A DNA stretch of 64,000 nt from Vandiemenella viatica (Eukaryota > Arthropoda > Insecta > Orthoptera > Morabidae), in the NCBI GenBank assembly GCA_031002005.1, contig JARYHS010008074.1, positions 179,824,494-179,888,493 of the forward strand, read 5' to 3'. Below are positions 13,001 through 28,000 of the stretch, piece after piece. The notes under the pieces were generated by a model, which had not been told where the DNA came from, did no database searches, and saw only the letters and a program-made list of their open reading frames with translations. Both the position numbers and the translations under genes were made by a program. Each line of letters begins with the position of its first letter. The stretch's first letter is position 1.

Positions 13001-16000
13001 CACTAAGAATACGCCACTCAATCCCCACAAAAAATATATCATGACTGTTCTGTTTTATTTATATTAATAAGCCTATTTCTTTTTTAAAAAAGAAATACTA
13101 TTTCTTTTCTCTCCTTTTACTCTTGACACCAGTATAACTTCCCCCACCCCCCTTACAGTGATAAGATTCCGTCCTTTGTTTCTTTTATACTTCCCTTCAT
13201 CTTCTTCTATTATCTCCCGTTTACTCCTCGATGTCTTTGTTACTATTATCTGACTTCTTACTACCGAGGACTGCTCCCTCTAGAGTCATATACACTCAAG
13301 AAATCATAACGGGGTTCAATGGAGAGAACTACAATGAAATTAATTATTAGAATCAAGTTCCACTTTTATTAAAACTTTAAAATATCACATATTATTTTAT
13401 CAATGTAAACTTCATGAGCTTACTACTCTGTAGTCCTGATTAGTTTATTAACTTTAAACATCTTGTTTACAACATCGCACATTAATGTGAGCCCTGCACA
13501 GATATTAGAGAGAGCTTAAACACAAGGAGAGAAAGATAGTATCATTCATCTTATTGCAGCATGCGCAGGTTGTCGTCATGGCGCAGCTTCGCCACTGCCT
13601 GCACTGCACTCACACAACTTCTTCAACACACTGGGATGAGAATACACATTGAGAATGAAAACACGTGCGTCAGGCCTTTTATAACGCACGACTAACGGGA
13701 TTCTTAAGGCAAGCCAATGATAGTGTTTCACTTTAGTTGGGGTCTAGACAAAGCTTGCGCCCTAGACAAACAAACCTTAGCATATGGCTTATGGACCCTG
13801 CTACACAAAAACCAGAGAGGTAAGCCGAGCATTCCCCTAACAAGGAGTAACTTTCATTCTCTAAGATTGGTTGTCCGCAACTGGGTCAAGGCACATAGGT
13901 GTCTGGCGACTAACGTCACAGCGAACGGCCCTCCCCAAACCCATAATGGCTGCCGTATCAGTTACTCTTTTAAAATGTCTCTAGATAAAGCTTCACCTTA
14001 TTATATTACCTTACTCCTCTCTCTCCATATATCAAAATATTATTCTTAATTAATTCTTAATACTAAAGCTTACAAATCTCTAGTAAGTTCAATTCTTGTC
14101 CGTTCTTTTAAGTAATCACTTAATTATTAATTTTCGTCACACCGACCGCCGCTTCCTCATTATTCCAGTGACGTCACTCCTGGTATTAGCCCCTTAACCT
14201 AAGTTCGCCATCTGTTTTGTTTTTTTCTTGGCACCAGCAAAGATCTTATCTCCTACTTTCTCTAGCCTCCATCCACATTTTGCATTTGGCGATAATACGA
14301 CACTGGCTTTGGCAGTAAGTTTAATCAATTTTCTCATCACATAGTACCTAGCGCCAGTTGCTTAGAGTTCACATTTCTTTTTTTTTTATCTGCTTAACGT
14401 CTCTCTAACAGCGAGGTCTTTAGAGACGGGAAAGGATGGGGGGCAAGGAAGGGGAAGGAATTCGGCCATGGCCTTTTGATGGAAGCATCCCGGCATTCGC
14501 CTGGAGTGATTTTGGAAACCATGGAAAACCCAAATCTGGATACCCGGACGGGGATTCGAACCGGCGTCCTCCCGAATGCGAGACCAGAACGCTAGCCGTT
14601 ACACCACAACGCTCGATTTCATATTTCGTTGTGAAGTTTCTTCTAATTAGTGATGGTTCCTTTTTCCATCCATCGAATACTGACGTAATTGGAAATTAAT
14701 GAAAATGTTTAACCATTATGTTATATCTGTTTCTATCTGAAAATTTGGTTTATCAGAATTATTACGTATTATATGGATACACGGGACTGTATCATGCCAA
14801 GCTTACCATTTTAGTAATATTTGAATGTCAATGATACATCTACAGAATTTAAACAAATATGCAAATACCTATTGAAGAAAATACCTAAAGACAAACCTTT
14901 CATAAGTAAATAAACAATTTATTACTAACGTCGAAGGATGAAAGGTGATACTAGTTTTATTAATAAGGGGACGCTATATGTCAAAAAACTAGAATCTAAG
15001 AAGGCTTAGAGGACGCTGGGATAATACCAGATGATCTTCTTCAGAACCATCTACCTTATTCCTGCAATAATCTGGAAAAAAAGGCAGAAGGCTGGAAATA
15101 TGAAGACGATAATTCTGTTCCACTGATATCTTAAGGTCAGAGAGACATGAAGAGCATTTCACAGTCAGGAAAGAAATTCTATACTCATCTCCACAGCATG
15201 TGCCGACAAGCATCCATTTCAAGATTATGAGAGTCAGAGAAGTGCTACCACAGGCGAAATTTGATACTAGGATTTTGCTTGCCGCAGCTAAGCCTCCTGC
15301 TGCATAATTAAACAGACCCCTTGCTAAAATAAAAACGGATCGTCGTGCCAGAGCAAAAGTGCCAACCCTCAGCAAAGCAGCAAATACTATCTCCAACTAA
15401 TTCAATAGTATCTTCACCAGCATTTGACAATTTCAGTTTAAAATCGCGGAAGCAGAGTACCGCAGATTATTCTGAAGTTTATTGTGGCTAATCTTAGCCA
15501 GAAAAAGTGAAAAAATATTTGAATTTTCATATCATACCAATGAACTTCGTCAGTATTCGTTTTGCAGGTAAAATATTAAAGGATGGTGTAACCTACTTTT
15601 GGAATTTTTATTAGAAAAATGTATCAAACATTTACAAGTGATTTCTGTGGCTTCTATTTAAGAAAAAGTTATTTATTGTTTTGCATTAAGTGATTTCACG
15701 CCATAAAATTCAATAACAAAATGCCTTTCCTGTCCCGAAAGACATTTGCTATGATCTTTCATGCTAAAATTGATTGCTTAGCTTTCACTTATGTTGGCAA
15801 CTATGTGTGTCCCCATTCCATTGATTATCGCTTGGACTTGGGAGTCATGTGAGATAGCCAAATCTTATCTTCTGCAACGGTGTGATCCAAAAATTCATCT
15901 CCTTCCTGATGGTCTCTAGTCAAAACCAGAAAGCTCGGCCCAATATTTAGTTTTGTAATCGTCAGAAATCAATCTTGGAACCCAATGACAATACAGTTTT

Positions 16001-19000
16001 AGATAATTCAGCTTCCCCGAAACAATGGTGTACAAAATTGACCTTAAAACTTGTGGCAAATCAATTGATAACCGTTAAATCGTGAATCGTCGGTCCTCTC
16101 GAATATTTTTGCCCATATCACAAACCAAATCTACAGAAATCAGAGACTGCCAGTTTGGACGTAGTTTATCATGCACGCTAAGGCACCCGTCCTTGAAGAT
16201 CCTCACCCACTTTTGAACATAACTATCACTCATAGCGCTATCACCGTACACTTCATATATCTGATGGAGATTTTCTTGCACTCAAGAATCGTATGCCACA
16301 GACGGCGGGTGAATCAATTTACTTAAACACTATAACTTCTACAGCTCAGCACATAGACGATACGGCAGCATATGGCGTCTAAATGGGCGCGCGAAGTGTT
16401 CTGTGCGCTGAAGCGATTGCGCGCTGCGGCAATTTCGCATCATTATCACTCTCATTCAGAGACGGACCATATTGAAAAATAACCTTCGTATTCCGTTGAG
16501 CTGTCTTGTAATACTGTTTTTCTATTCATAAAATATCAAGTTTTGTAAACTGACATCTGTAACATAAATCCTGATCTACAATCAGTTGAAGCGTGGCATA
16601 TTTTCATAGTTCCGTCACAAGAATCAATCTTCCGTTGGAGGTACTGATTCTGTATGTGTGGCGACATTCATCGTGCCTCGCCGTATTGCGCTCAGCGTCC
16701 GACCTGAGCGGCCTCCCGGGGCTCGCGTGCTTGCTGCCCGCCCCCACTGCCCTAATCTCATGTCGGCCGATTTATGAAGCCTTTTGTACGGCGGCTGGCC
16801 ACGCGACATTCGCCTTATCGGGGCCACTCTTTCCTTCATATTTCAGCGTCTCCTGCCCAGCAGCCATACGGAAGACCAGCCTGCACAGCTCACCTTTACG
16901 GTGTCACTATCTCGACCTCTGGATTCCACGTAGTCACTCACAGACAAATATCCCTTTAGTATTTTTAGCAAGTTTGGCAAGAAAGTAGAAGGTAAAATTC
17001 TACTTTCGACTGATTCGGCAGCATAGATATATCTGTTCTAGTTAAACGAATTTTTATTTCCTTACTTCTTACGTCGTTTAGATTTGAATAACTTGAAGAC
17101 GTTTTTAACAATTATGCCTTCAATATGCAAAGATCTTTGCGAGTAACGTAGAGGTTACAGCTCATCAGAACTACATATATTTGGCACACTAGTTCTGATA
17201 ACCCTTTGGTGCTTATATTATCATGTTCAAAAAGTTATACACAGTGATGCTGGAAACAAACCATAAAACGCGGGATTTCACGAAAATTTTGTGTTAATTA
17301 TTTTCTAAAGACAAATACAAATTTTCAGAGGCTTTTTTAAATTTATTTGTCTCTACCCCTTTCAAAATTATTGTTATCCCAAGCCATGGTCGAGGCCGAC
17401 ATTTATTCACAAAGAGTGCTAATCCTATTTACATTAGCATTTTTCGTTTCATAGATTTTTATAACAAAACATTTACAAAGTGCCCAACTTCCTACGCTAA
17501 TGTTAAAGTACATCGAATCACCACGATTATTGGTCTTAAATTTTATAAAAATTTACTGAAATACTTATAATTTGCTAATTTGTGTTAATTACATACAACG
17601 ATAAGTTTCTGCGTATACTTTAACTGCTTTGTAATTACATGATTTAATTGGATCCCTTTCTCACCAACGACACTTTCAGCAGCAAATTTCTTAAATTTTT
17701 ATTTGACCTATAAGATTCCTGTTCTCATTCCCTCTTCTTCTTTACGGTATGTTAGCTGGGAGCTACGAATTTCTCGTTCGTCTATAGAAATCTTGAACAA
17801 ATGCAGAAATTACCATTGGCTAATAAATAAAAAGAAGAACATAAATCTTTGTGACCTAAATGAAGAAACTGTTAACCCAACATTCGCAAATCCGATCCTC
17901 ATAACATCCTCAGGCAGACTTATAAAAAACAAAAGCATGGGGAAAAGGACTAATCACTTTAATAACAGATATTGTGATAGTGTGTTCTATGATAATAAAT
18001 AATAATAAAATTGGTTTATTTATATGCGTATTCCCCTGCCACCATGATATTATAGCTTCCTAGAATCAACACGAACCTTCACTAATCCGATTAAGTCCAG
18101 ACTTTTCGCCGAATAAACCTTAGAGTAGTGTTTCTCAATATGCGATTTGCGGACCGCTTGTGGTCCGCGAAAATTATACAGGAGGTAAGCAGGCAGAATA
18201 TTAAAAAATTAGGTATCATTCGTGTACTAAACAAGACTATAATCTGTAAGCACAAGTTTTTAAAAGACATTAATATTTCAATGACCAGGCAAAAAACTGA
18301 CGTTTCCGGAATATGAAGGTAGGAAAGTCTATTCACTAAATAAGATTGCAGTTGGCATCAAAAGGAATGAAGTTCGTTTAACGATTATGTTGATGACCTT
18401 TTTTTGTAGTAGGTGTGAGGGACCGCGTTACATAGTACGGTTGGTAACATAAGTAAACTACAGTAAAAGTTGTCATGTCTTGTTTGTTTCATTTTGTACA
18501 TGTAGTTCAGTGGTATAGTCTAGCATTCAGCCTACGGTGATATTATCATTAATTCAGTTATTAAAGACCAAGAAATAATATATTTTTAATATTTCACTTC
18601 CAGTTTTATAACTGTGTTTTCGTAGAAATACAAAACATGCTTTCAAATTCATAATTTTATAATGATGCAATACAACATATCCCTGGTATTAATAATATAT
18701 TCATAAATAAAAAAAATGATGCACACATCAATCAGTGGTCCTCAGTATTATTTTTATCAATTTACTGGTCCTCGTGTTGAGAAAGGTTGAGAGACGCAGC
18801 CTTAGAGCTTGTGAGATAAATAGGTTTGTTCATACGCTCATCGTCAGCATTAAATAACTGCGGAATTCAGAATGAATTAAAAACCATTTATGGAAAAAGA
18901 CCACAGGCTAATCTTTGTCAGCTTGCAGTCTCAGCAGCCAATAAGACCTTGTTCAGTGAAAGCTTTCAGATTCACAGTATCAATGTGACCTATTCGTGAG

Positions 19001-22000
19001 ACGATAATTTAATATTAAACTAGTTACTATCAAAAATAGTTTACTCTTACTATCCGACAGATAACTCAGCCACCACAGTAGAGATGATTCTTATAGTTCA
19101 GAAATTCCGTAAAAGTTGGAGAGCGGTTTTCATTCGGTGTAACAAGGATGAAGCGGACCATAAAGTCCAGAGTGCTGATGTAAAACCACATTCTGAAATT
19201 TGGAAATCGCTGACGACTGCGGTTTATTTTGAAGTAACACCCTGCTTGAACGTAACTACCTTCTACCATGAGCAAACCCTGTGCGTACTCACCCTCTTCT
19301 GAGCGATGGTGGGCGCCACGGCAGTCTCTATATAGAGGCGCTCCCGCTTGGAGATGCGCGGGTGCTGCGCGGGCGAGTCGAACACCAGCAGCCACCACAG
19401 GGCGCACCAGAGCAGCGTGATGGCGGCGGGCACGTAGAAGGCGGACGGCCAGCCCAGGCGCGCGATCAGCAACCCGCACAGCGGGTACGTCGCTGCCGTC
19501 CCCACTGAGTTACCTGCAACAGCCAAACACAAATCACAAACATCAAGTTGTCGGCGACCGTTTTTTCCACTCATAAAGCGCGGTGTGGTATACCAGTGTT
19601 TAAGGTGCTAGCATTCAAAATGCAGTAATGCGGGATCAAACCTTCGTTGAGTTAGGAATTTTTAACAGCTCCGTTCGATTGTATAAGATCAGCTATGTTG
19701 CTCCGTGGTTATAATTTCAGGTCAAACTGCAGCTCCAGCCACAATAAGGGCGGAATGCTAAACAAATCGAAATTCTCACTTTTTACACGCAGGACGAGAC
19801 ATTGAATCGTTCGAAAAAAATCTGTGATATTATAAGTCTTAAAATAAGCTGTGGCTGTAAATTGAAAATATTTTTGGAACCTTATGGGGTCCAAATATTC
19901 TAATCTCCTTGAAATCAAAACAATTGTTTTAATGTTTTTGGCTGTTCGTGTTCTTGTTGTATTTTCCGTTTGTTTTGGTATCATCCAATTAGTACTTAAC
20001 AGATTTTGATGGAATTTTATGGTTTGATATTTTTGGTCTTGATTCAAAATCTGCTACCTTACCTGGGGATGGTGGTGAAATTAAAATCTGATCAAAATAT
20101 AAACAAAGAAATTTGCATTGAACAATGAATCTGAATTTTATGAAACGTATTTAAATTAAACAGGAATATATTTACATTAACAACAAAAAAAATATTGTAG
20201 TAACTTTTTTCTTATACTTAGTTTAATTAATAGATCTGATTCATGAGGTATAAGTCACGAGCAAACAATGAAATTAATGCACACATTCAACGGATCTATG
20301 CTAGAAAATAAGAGAACAATGATCGCTGATTTTCAGGGAAGTGTGGTGCTAGTGTGTATTGATAAAACTAAGCGAGTAGTTGTCAGGTTGTAGATCATGG
20401 CCATCATATTCCTCGTAGCGTGGTGGTCTCGCATTTCATATAGATTTGGGTTTTTCATAGTTTATCTAAATCACTTCAGCAAATGCCGGATTGGTACCTT
20501 CAAAAGGCCGAATACGTCTACGAGGCGTAAGGCCATACCCCTATAAAGTCATACTGCTGTGTGGCAAACTTCAAAGTCAACAATCGCTTATCACTAAGAG
20601 AAAGATGATCATACGATACAAATGGGAAGACACTAAAACCCTAGGGCTAAAAATTATCTTGAACTGAAATTGAGAAAGATAATTGAAAATTACAATAATT
20701 ACTTAAACAATGATAACAGGCTTAGGAGAATCTTAAAAACATTCGCTGACTACAAAATTTCATAGGTAGCGTAGGTAATATCTTTTTCTAATGTCGTACA
20801 GTATCGCTCCAACCGACTAACCTTTACTACCCAAACTATTAAATAGCCAAATACAGATTAGCAAGTCATCGAGGCAGACGTAACAAAAGTTTAAATATAT
20901 GGAGAAAATTGTGGCTTGAATCGAAACGTCGCAGAATTAAAAGGGGGAAACGGTGCAGCACATCATTCGGTGATTGTTAAGGTAATTTTAGCGAAATAAT
21001 TTTCGAACAAAACTCTGTAATTTCTTGTTATCAGAGAATAGAATAACGTATATAACAAAGAAATTTTCATCTGGTGTTTAGTCGAAAACCATACAGTTAT
21101 GAATATGGATGTCTCCCTACTTTTATTAACAAAATGATCAAATGCAGATAAATAAGATTTTAGAAGAAGAGTTTTGATTAAGACGTGCAGCCGTCACTAA
21201 TACAGTTTTTATTTTATACTTAAGAGTTTGTAAAATAACAATAAATATGTATTTAAAGAAGTTTATCAGGTGATATAAATTTTACGTTGGCTACATCAGT
21301 ACCACCTATCAGATATCTTCTGAATATTCATTTCTGTTGTGATGCAAGGACGCGTGCTAAAGACATATGAAAACTTCACATAAAATTTAGGAATAAATAG
21401 TATTTTATGTTTCCATACAGTGGTCATTTCACTGGACAGTTACCTATTAGAATTTTAAGCATTATTTAACATCTCAAAACGCATCTAATTCCACTATCTT
21501 TGGTTTTAAAAATATTATGGAAACATTTTGATGCGTTCTTCTCGTATAGTTTTGAGTTGTTACAATAACTGGTGGTTCCACGAACGTGCTAATGTGCTGT
21601 AAACAGACCTTCCAATTTTATCTCAAATGTGCTGAACAGAAATTAGATTAGTGGTCTAAGGTAGTCTCTACAAGAAGGAAATGTGATTTAGAACAATGAG
21701 AGAATATAACAGAACGTGCTGTATAATCAATCATATCGGTTTGGTCAGTAGCATTCAAATATGGGCCTTTGCCTCAGTACCACAACAGCTCTCACAACAA
21801 CTTGAATAGTCCATTGTCTCGTCTTCTGTAGATTACGAGTGATCCATCAACGTCAACTGACAGAAATATCAAATCGTTGAGCTAGCCTTGCTTCCTCTAG
21901 ACTTCAAGGATTTTTTATTGCTATTCCTTCTAAAGCGACTGGAAGTGGACGTCAGGTATTAACAATGTATGTACTTAACGAAGTAGCTATTTATAGTTCT

Positions 22001-25000
22001 TTTACCTCATGAATTCATTTTCAATAAAGTAGTTTGCCTCTTTTCTTCACCATTTATCCTCCAAAAATATACATTAATATTTGATTTTCTTCCAAAGGAT
22101 CGCCAATTATGTTCATTCCTCATTTCCTCTTTCCCTTCACACTGGTGACACTTTTGTAAGATTAATTTTCAAATGTTACGATTCAGATACGATATATCCA
22201 CAAAACAATACCATACATGTATATATTACTGTCTCCTACAGTTTCTACAATTAAATGAAAGAAGTAAGATGGTAGCATTACATTTATACACACAAGTGTA
22301 TCTATATGGTTATATTATTCTACTTTGTTCGAAGCAACATTATATCAACGAAATGACCACAAATCATCATTCTAATCTTTATTTAATTTTCCTACGCAAA
22401 CAGAATTCCATTTTAACAAATAAATGACTTGCTAATAAGGAGTTATGATTATCTGAACGTTTTTGAACTAATAATTTAAATATTTCAAACACACAAAGAA
22501 ATCTTCCTTTCAATTTTTTTGTTTGGATCTTAATAAAAACTGTCTCTACACTCGTAACTAATTTCTTTCATCCTCATTACCTAAGTAAGGGCTAATAAAT
22601 AACTGGAATGATGCCCTGCAACTATAACATAACTTTTTTTAATTGTAATCATAGTTTAATTCTGTTTTAAATTTCACTAATTATAAGAACAGTATCCATA
22701 GACTACAATACATACTTTCTTCTAATATCCGCTGACATCTTCCTACTAATTAAGTCATTCAACTTCGAACTATTGATCAAAATTACTAATGGAAAAGTAT
22801 AAGTTTTATTTTATAATTATTAACAGTTTTAAAATAACAAACTTTCAAAACTTATTTCACATACACATTTCAAACATTCTGAAACAAGCAACGCATTGTG
22901 ACAACAAAGAGCAACTTACGGTACCATAAAAGTGGAAGATACATTGAGAAGCATAGTTATATTTTTTATCTTTCGCATAATTTTTTGTCAGTATTAATAC
23001 TAGTTATTGCTGTTTGCTTCTAGACCAACACTGCAAGAGATTCGTAATACAGGCCCTGAAAACATTTGGGCCAACGTAGAATTTGACTATTTTTATAATA
23101 ACAACTAGTTTGGATGGTTTATAGTTGATCTTCCCCTGCCGCTTCAGAATGTGAATAAAAAACTTTGCATTTGTACAAAAATCTTATACGTTTTGTAGAA
23201 ACATAGCTACACTCACTATTTTCTATTAGGATGTCCTTAACAACTACGGTAGGGAGGAAAACAGCAAGAGAAAAAAAAAATCAATGTAAGTTTGTAATGA
23301 GGTTTTCATGGAAGATTTTGTTGATTAATTACACTGCACGTGCGGGTCATTCTAATCCCGATGCCAGCAACTACATTCATAAACATTCTGTATTCAATTA
23401 TTATTACAACAAAAGAGTAGTATCTCACAAAACCTATACAAATTCAGAAGCAAAAAATAAGGGATTTTGTATTTCGTGTTGTTGCAATCATCATTACACG
23501 GACAGTAATGAAACAGATAGAGTGTTTTTATAGGCCAGTATTTAATTCGAACAATTATTTAGATATATAATTCCCATGATATACGACGCTAATTAAGCTT
23601 CCATCCTCAATATTTAGATCAGTGGTATTAGCAAAATTTCATTAACGTGTGCGTGACATATATGCAACAATAACAAATGCTAACATAACTGCAAGTGCCG
23701 TGTACAACAAAAGCAGAACCAGAATTATTTATTTCATATCTTACTTAATATTGTGTCATGACTGAAAATAAAAATGAAATAAATATTTTCTGTATGGCAG
23801 TAGAGTAACCACATACTTTTAATACAAATTTAACCTTAAACATCAACTAAACCAAATTAAGTTAAAAAAAAAGCGAATACTTTTAAAAAAAAATCTATTC
23901 AACATTTGTGGTAAATTAAAAGTCTATTTCGTATAATGTTCCTAACGGTATAACTGGATTTCGGATTATTGATCATCTTTATATATAAAGATGAATGTAT
24001 GTTTGTTTGTTGGTTTGTTTGTTCTTCATACAAATCCACAGTTTTTATCCGATTTCGATGAAACTTTGCACACTTATCCTTTGAAACAAGGAGAAAAATA
24101 CTGTCTACATTTGGTTGAAAAATTATCTGTATAAATAACACATGTTGTCTCATAACTTCGAAATACGGTGATAGACAGACACGTTGGATATGGACGTCTC
24201 CGTACCGTGTTTCCGTGTAGTGAGCTGGCAGCTCAGTGGCTAAAGAGCTTGCTTACGAACGTCGTGGTCTCCGGTTCAAGATTCCGTGGAGACCAAGATT
24301 TTTAAATATTGTTTTTCATCGTAAGAGTCAGGCCTGGGCCATAGGTTATTTGGATTGAATGTTAAACTGTAGATATTATAAAGTTAGGAGTGCAATGCGA
24401 GGCAAATCGTAGGTAGTCTTGCAATTTTGTAGGTGTACACTTTTTTACGTTATAATGATCCCTCAGGTGTTGTTCGCAGTCAGTGTGTGAGTGAGAACCA
24501 CAGTAATACTAATATAAATACGGAAGTAAGTCTCTGTCTTTTTGTTACGTTTTGACGACTAAATGGCTATATGATTGTGATGGAATTTGATAAGGAAATC
24601 TGTATGAAGGGCACAGGATATTTTTTCCTGTATGATTAACATTTGTAGTCACGAAATTTTTAAATCTTATCGAATAGTGACAGAAATATGTTGGAAATTG
24701 ATTCTCTTCAAGAGATCAAGTTCGACGGTAGAATGATATTGTGATAGCTTTCCTGTCATATTATGCCAACTCGATATTGTTTGGGACCAATCCTTCGTTA
24801 CCAACAACTTTTTATATTCAATTCTGGCAAAAAAAAAAAATTTAATCCACGCGTACGAAGTCGCGGGTACGAGGCTAGTATCTTATAAATCGATAATTTT
24901 ACATCAAATATGCGTTATTTCAATTAAATTAGTAAATCTAACAAATTTCGCATCGCTGTGAGTGAATAAAATCGTTATGACTAATTAAATAAGGGAAAAT

Positions 25001-28000
25001 GAAGTTTATATTGCAATCATGAATTCATAATGAAAGTTTGCTGCAATATATTTCTAAATTAAATTTTATTTGAACCATGTTTGTGAATTCCACATGAATT
25101 ATAAAAAATCATCATGAATAATATTTAAAAAACAAAATCATCATTGTTTCTTCAGCAAGAGGCAAGATTTTGGTAATAGAGAGATGATATTTTCAATCCA
25201 TCTACTAAGATTCCCGAAAAGCAGAAGGTTATACAAAACCATGAATGGCAGTTAAGTAATATGTCACGCGATTAAATTCATGAAGATGTGCTGCGTACTA
25301 CGACCAGGCAGTAAGTATAAAATGATTGGCGTCAGCAAGAGCATACGAACAAATTTTACCATGTCGGTGATGATTAAAACTCATTGAAGGCAGCCGATCC
25401 CAAAAAGTTTGGAAAATGTGATGAAGAAGAAGAAGAAGAAGTAAAATATGTCACGCGATTAAATTCATGAAGATGTGCTGCCAATGTTAGAGTTTGGAGA
25501 CCCTTGTCTTCAAAAAAAAGTAGAAAAATTTAAAAAGTGAGAATCAACACTTAAGATGATACCAGCACATGAAGGCCAGAGGAAACAATAACTCAGAAAA
25601 AGGCGGATAGCGTAAATAGGTAGGAATAACAGACACAGGGCAAATAGTTATTGGCCTGCATTTAGTTCTGTGACATAATGAATGACGATGCATCGTATTA
25701 AATCTAAGTAAAAATTTATTTATATTTTAGAGACAAAAATAATTTATTATTTAAGTCTTAAACGCTAGATCATTATATTGCATATTGTTCGTAAGGAATT
25801 CACCTAATTATCTTGAACATAAAGCAGTTCATCAAGAATTGAGGTCAGTAATGGATGAGATGTTTAACTGTTGATATTCTTACCGAGGTAAGTGGCGATG
25901 AACTTGCTGCGTTCTGTCGGCGGGATCCACTTGCTGCCCATCACGTTCATGGCTGGCCAAGTCATACCCTGTAGAGAGAAATAAGAAATACGGTGTTAAT
26001 AGAGTTTATGTAACATAGGAAAGAGTTGTAGGGGATTTGATGGTGAATAAAATAAGGACTGCTATCAGAAATTCATAGCAACTTCACCGTATAGTGATTC
26101 TTTGCCACAGCCAATACTCCTGTTTATTCTTCTCCTTTGGGTGAAGACCTCAGCTACTTAAATAAACTTACCTTCACGCCAGCTCCAATAGCGTAGCGGT
26201 TAGCATGATCTTTCACATACTTACAGCCACTACTAGTTCGAGTTCGCCCCAAGGAATGGATTGCGTTGTGTGTGTATTGCAATGTCGGTCAGTTCCATAT
26301 CTTTGGATACTTTGAACTAAATGTATGTTTGAAGGTTTTAATTGACTAAATGCCATCCGAAAATGAAAATTATCTACACTGGTTTCATAATAGGAGCTAA
26401 TACATATTTGGTTGCTTACTTTTTCATTACAGCGGTCTGGTGGCTCGGTGGTTAGGGCGTCTGATTGGAGACCAAACGGTCGTCTGTTCCAATCCCTATC
26501 AGGGCGAGGATATCCAAAAGCCTTTTAACTGACCTTCCCCTCTGGCACAGCTTGCTGTGTAATGTGTAGAACGCTTCCGTTGTTCGGATTACACTTTAAA
26601 CTGTAGGTCCCCTTTAAGCGGTAAGATTGCCGGGTGATGTTAGGTAAGAAAGAAAGGAAATGGCCGTCCTACCAATGATATCAGGCTTAGTATGGCTCCC
26701 TTAAGAGGGTCCAACCAATCTTTGGGTTGAAGACTAAGCTTAGCTTTAACATTTTCATTACAAGATACCTAAGAACATTTGTGGGGAAATAAATGAGAAC
26801 TGTCTGCCGAGAAGTAGTTCCTGGAAGGAATGACCTCGCCTATGGTACACCTGCAAGCACACCAACTACTCTGACACATTTATGGGTTCATGAGCTAGCT
26901 TTTAAACCACTTTTCATTACTTTAGTCTTCGATTCGTTCTAAATCGATACTTGAAGATGTATCCAACTCTTAATAATAGTCCTTGAAGATAAATCTTATT
27001 ACTTAAATTTGTTTTATGTTCAGTTAACTTACAACTCTTCTAAGATTAGTTTCCAGTTATGAAGCACAGGATCACCCTAAAGTCACATCACTGTTATGTC
27101 GGTATTAAAGAAAGCGTTGTAACGATAAATAAAAAACGCATTAAGGTTGCTTTGCAATGCCTAATCTGGTGAGTATTAGCGGCACAGTCATTCGAGCTAC
27201 TTGATTAAATAGCAATGACCATGTTTATTACAGAAGTGAACACTTCACCAGCCAGCACACGCATCGTCAGGGGGGATCAACAAGAACCAAGTTATCGCTG
27301 TTCCGGCAGGTATATGAATTTATCCGCAACTGTCATTCTGTTAGGATCTCCCTCAAAAGTTACTGTCTAAAGAAATGTGTAGGGAACTGAAAGTGTTTTA
27401 TGTCCTATGTAAAATTTTTAACCGCAGCCTAAATAAATTCTGTATGGCTCCAGTTAAACATGAAACAAATATATCTATTGTAATCATTTTCAATGTCTAG
27501 TGTGTCAGTGTGACTGGTAGATAGATTATGCAGCGATGCGTGAAAAGGGGCGAATAGGGATTGGAAGGGCCTCTGTGTAGCCCCCAACAAACAGGTTAAG
27601 AATTTGTTAGAATGTTTGACACGCTGTCGGACATTACAGATCGATTTATTGGAAGAGAACCATATCGGCATATCACCGTTATGTTGTGATCCTGTAAACC
27701 CCATTTCATTAGACTCGTCAATCCAGAAATATGTCATGTGACTTCTGTATAAATTATGAATAACAGTAACTTTAAATTCTGTTGCACTTTGCCGAATATC
27801 TTAAGTAAGATCAAGAGGTAATTCCACCCTAAAGCTAGATGCTCCAACTTGAGCTTTGAAAAGTGAAGCAACAAAAGTAAAACACTACACTGCGTTTTTT
27901 TTATATCGAACGCTAAACAAGAAGAATATGCAATTTCAATAGAGTGAATCCTTCTCACTAAATTTCAATTCTCAGAGCACAACTGAGTGCTTCAGCCAAT

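Noticed and set aside
13075..13096. Perfect 22-base A/T palindrome
   Set aside because: Low-complexity T and A runs; likely chance, with no terminator role expected in this genome.
14989..15396. 135-codon minus-strand open frame
   Set aside because: No domain, no splice or start context, and it lies in an intron of the transporter; kept only as unassigned.
16593..16988. 131-codon plus-strand frame in a GC-rich patch
   Set aside because: Low stop frequency follows from composition; no family resemblance.
24226..24300. Possible functional tRNA gene on the plus strand
   Set aside because: No acceptor-stem pairing, and the same block recurs in another R1 copy at 3505-3580.
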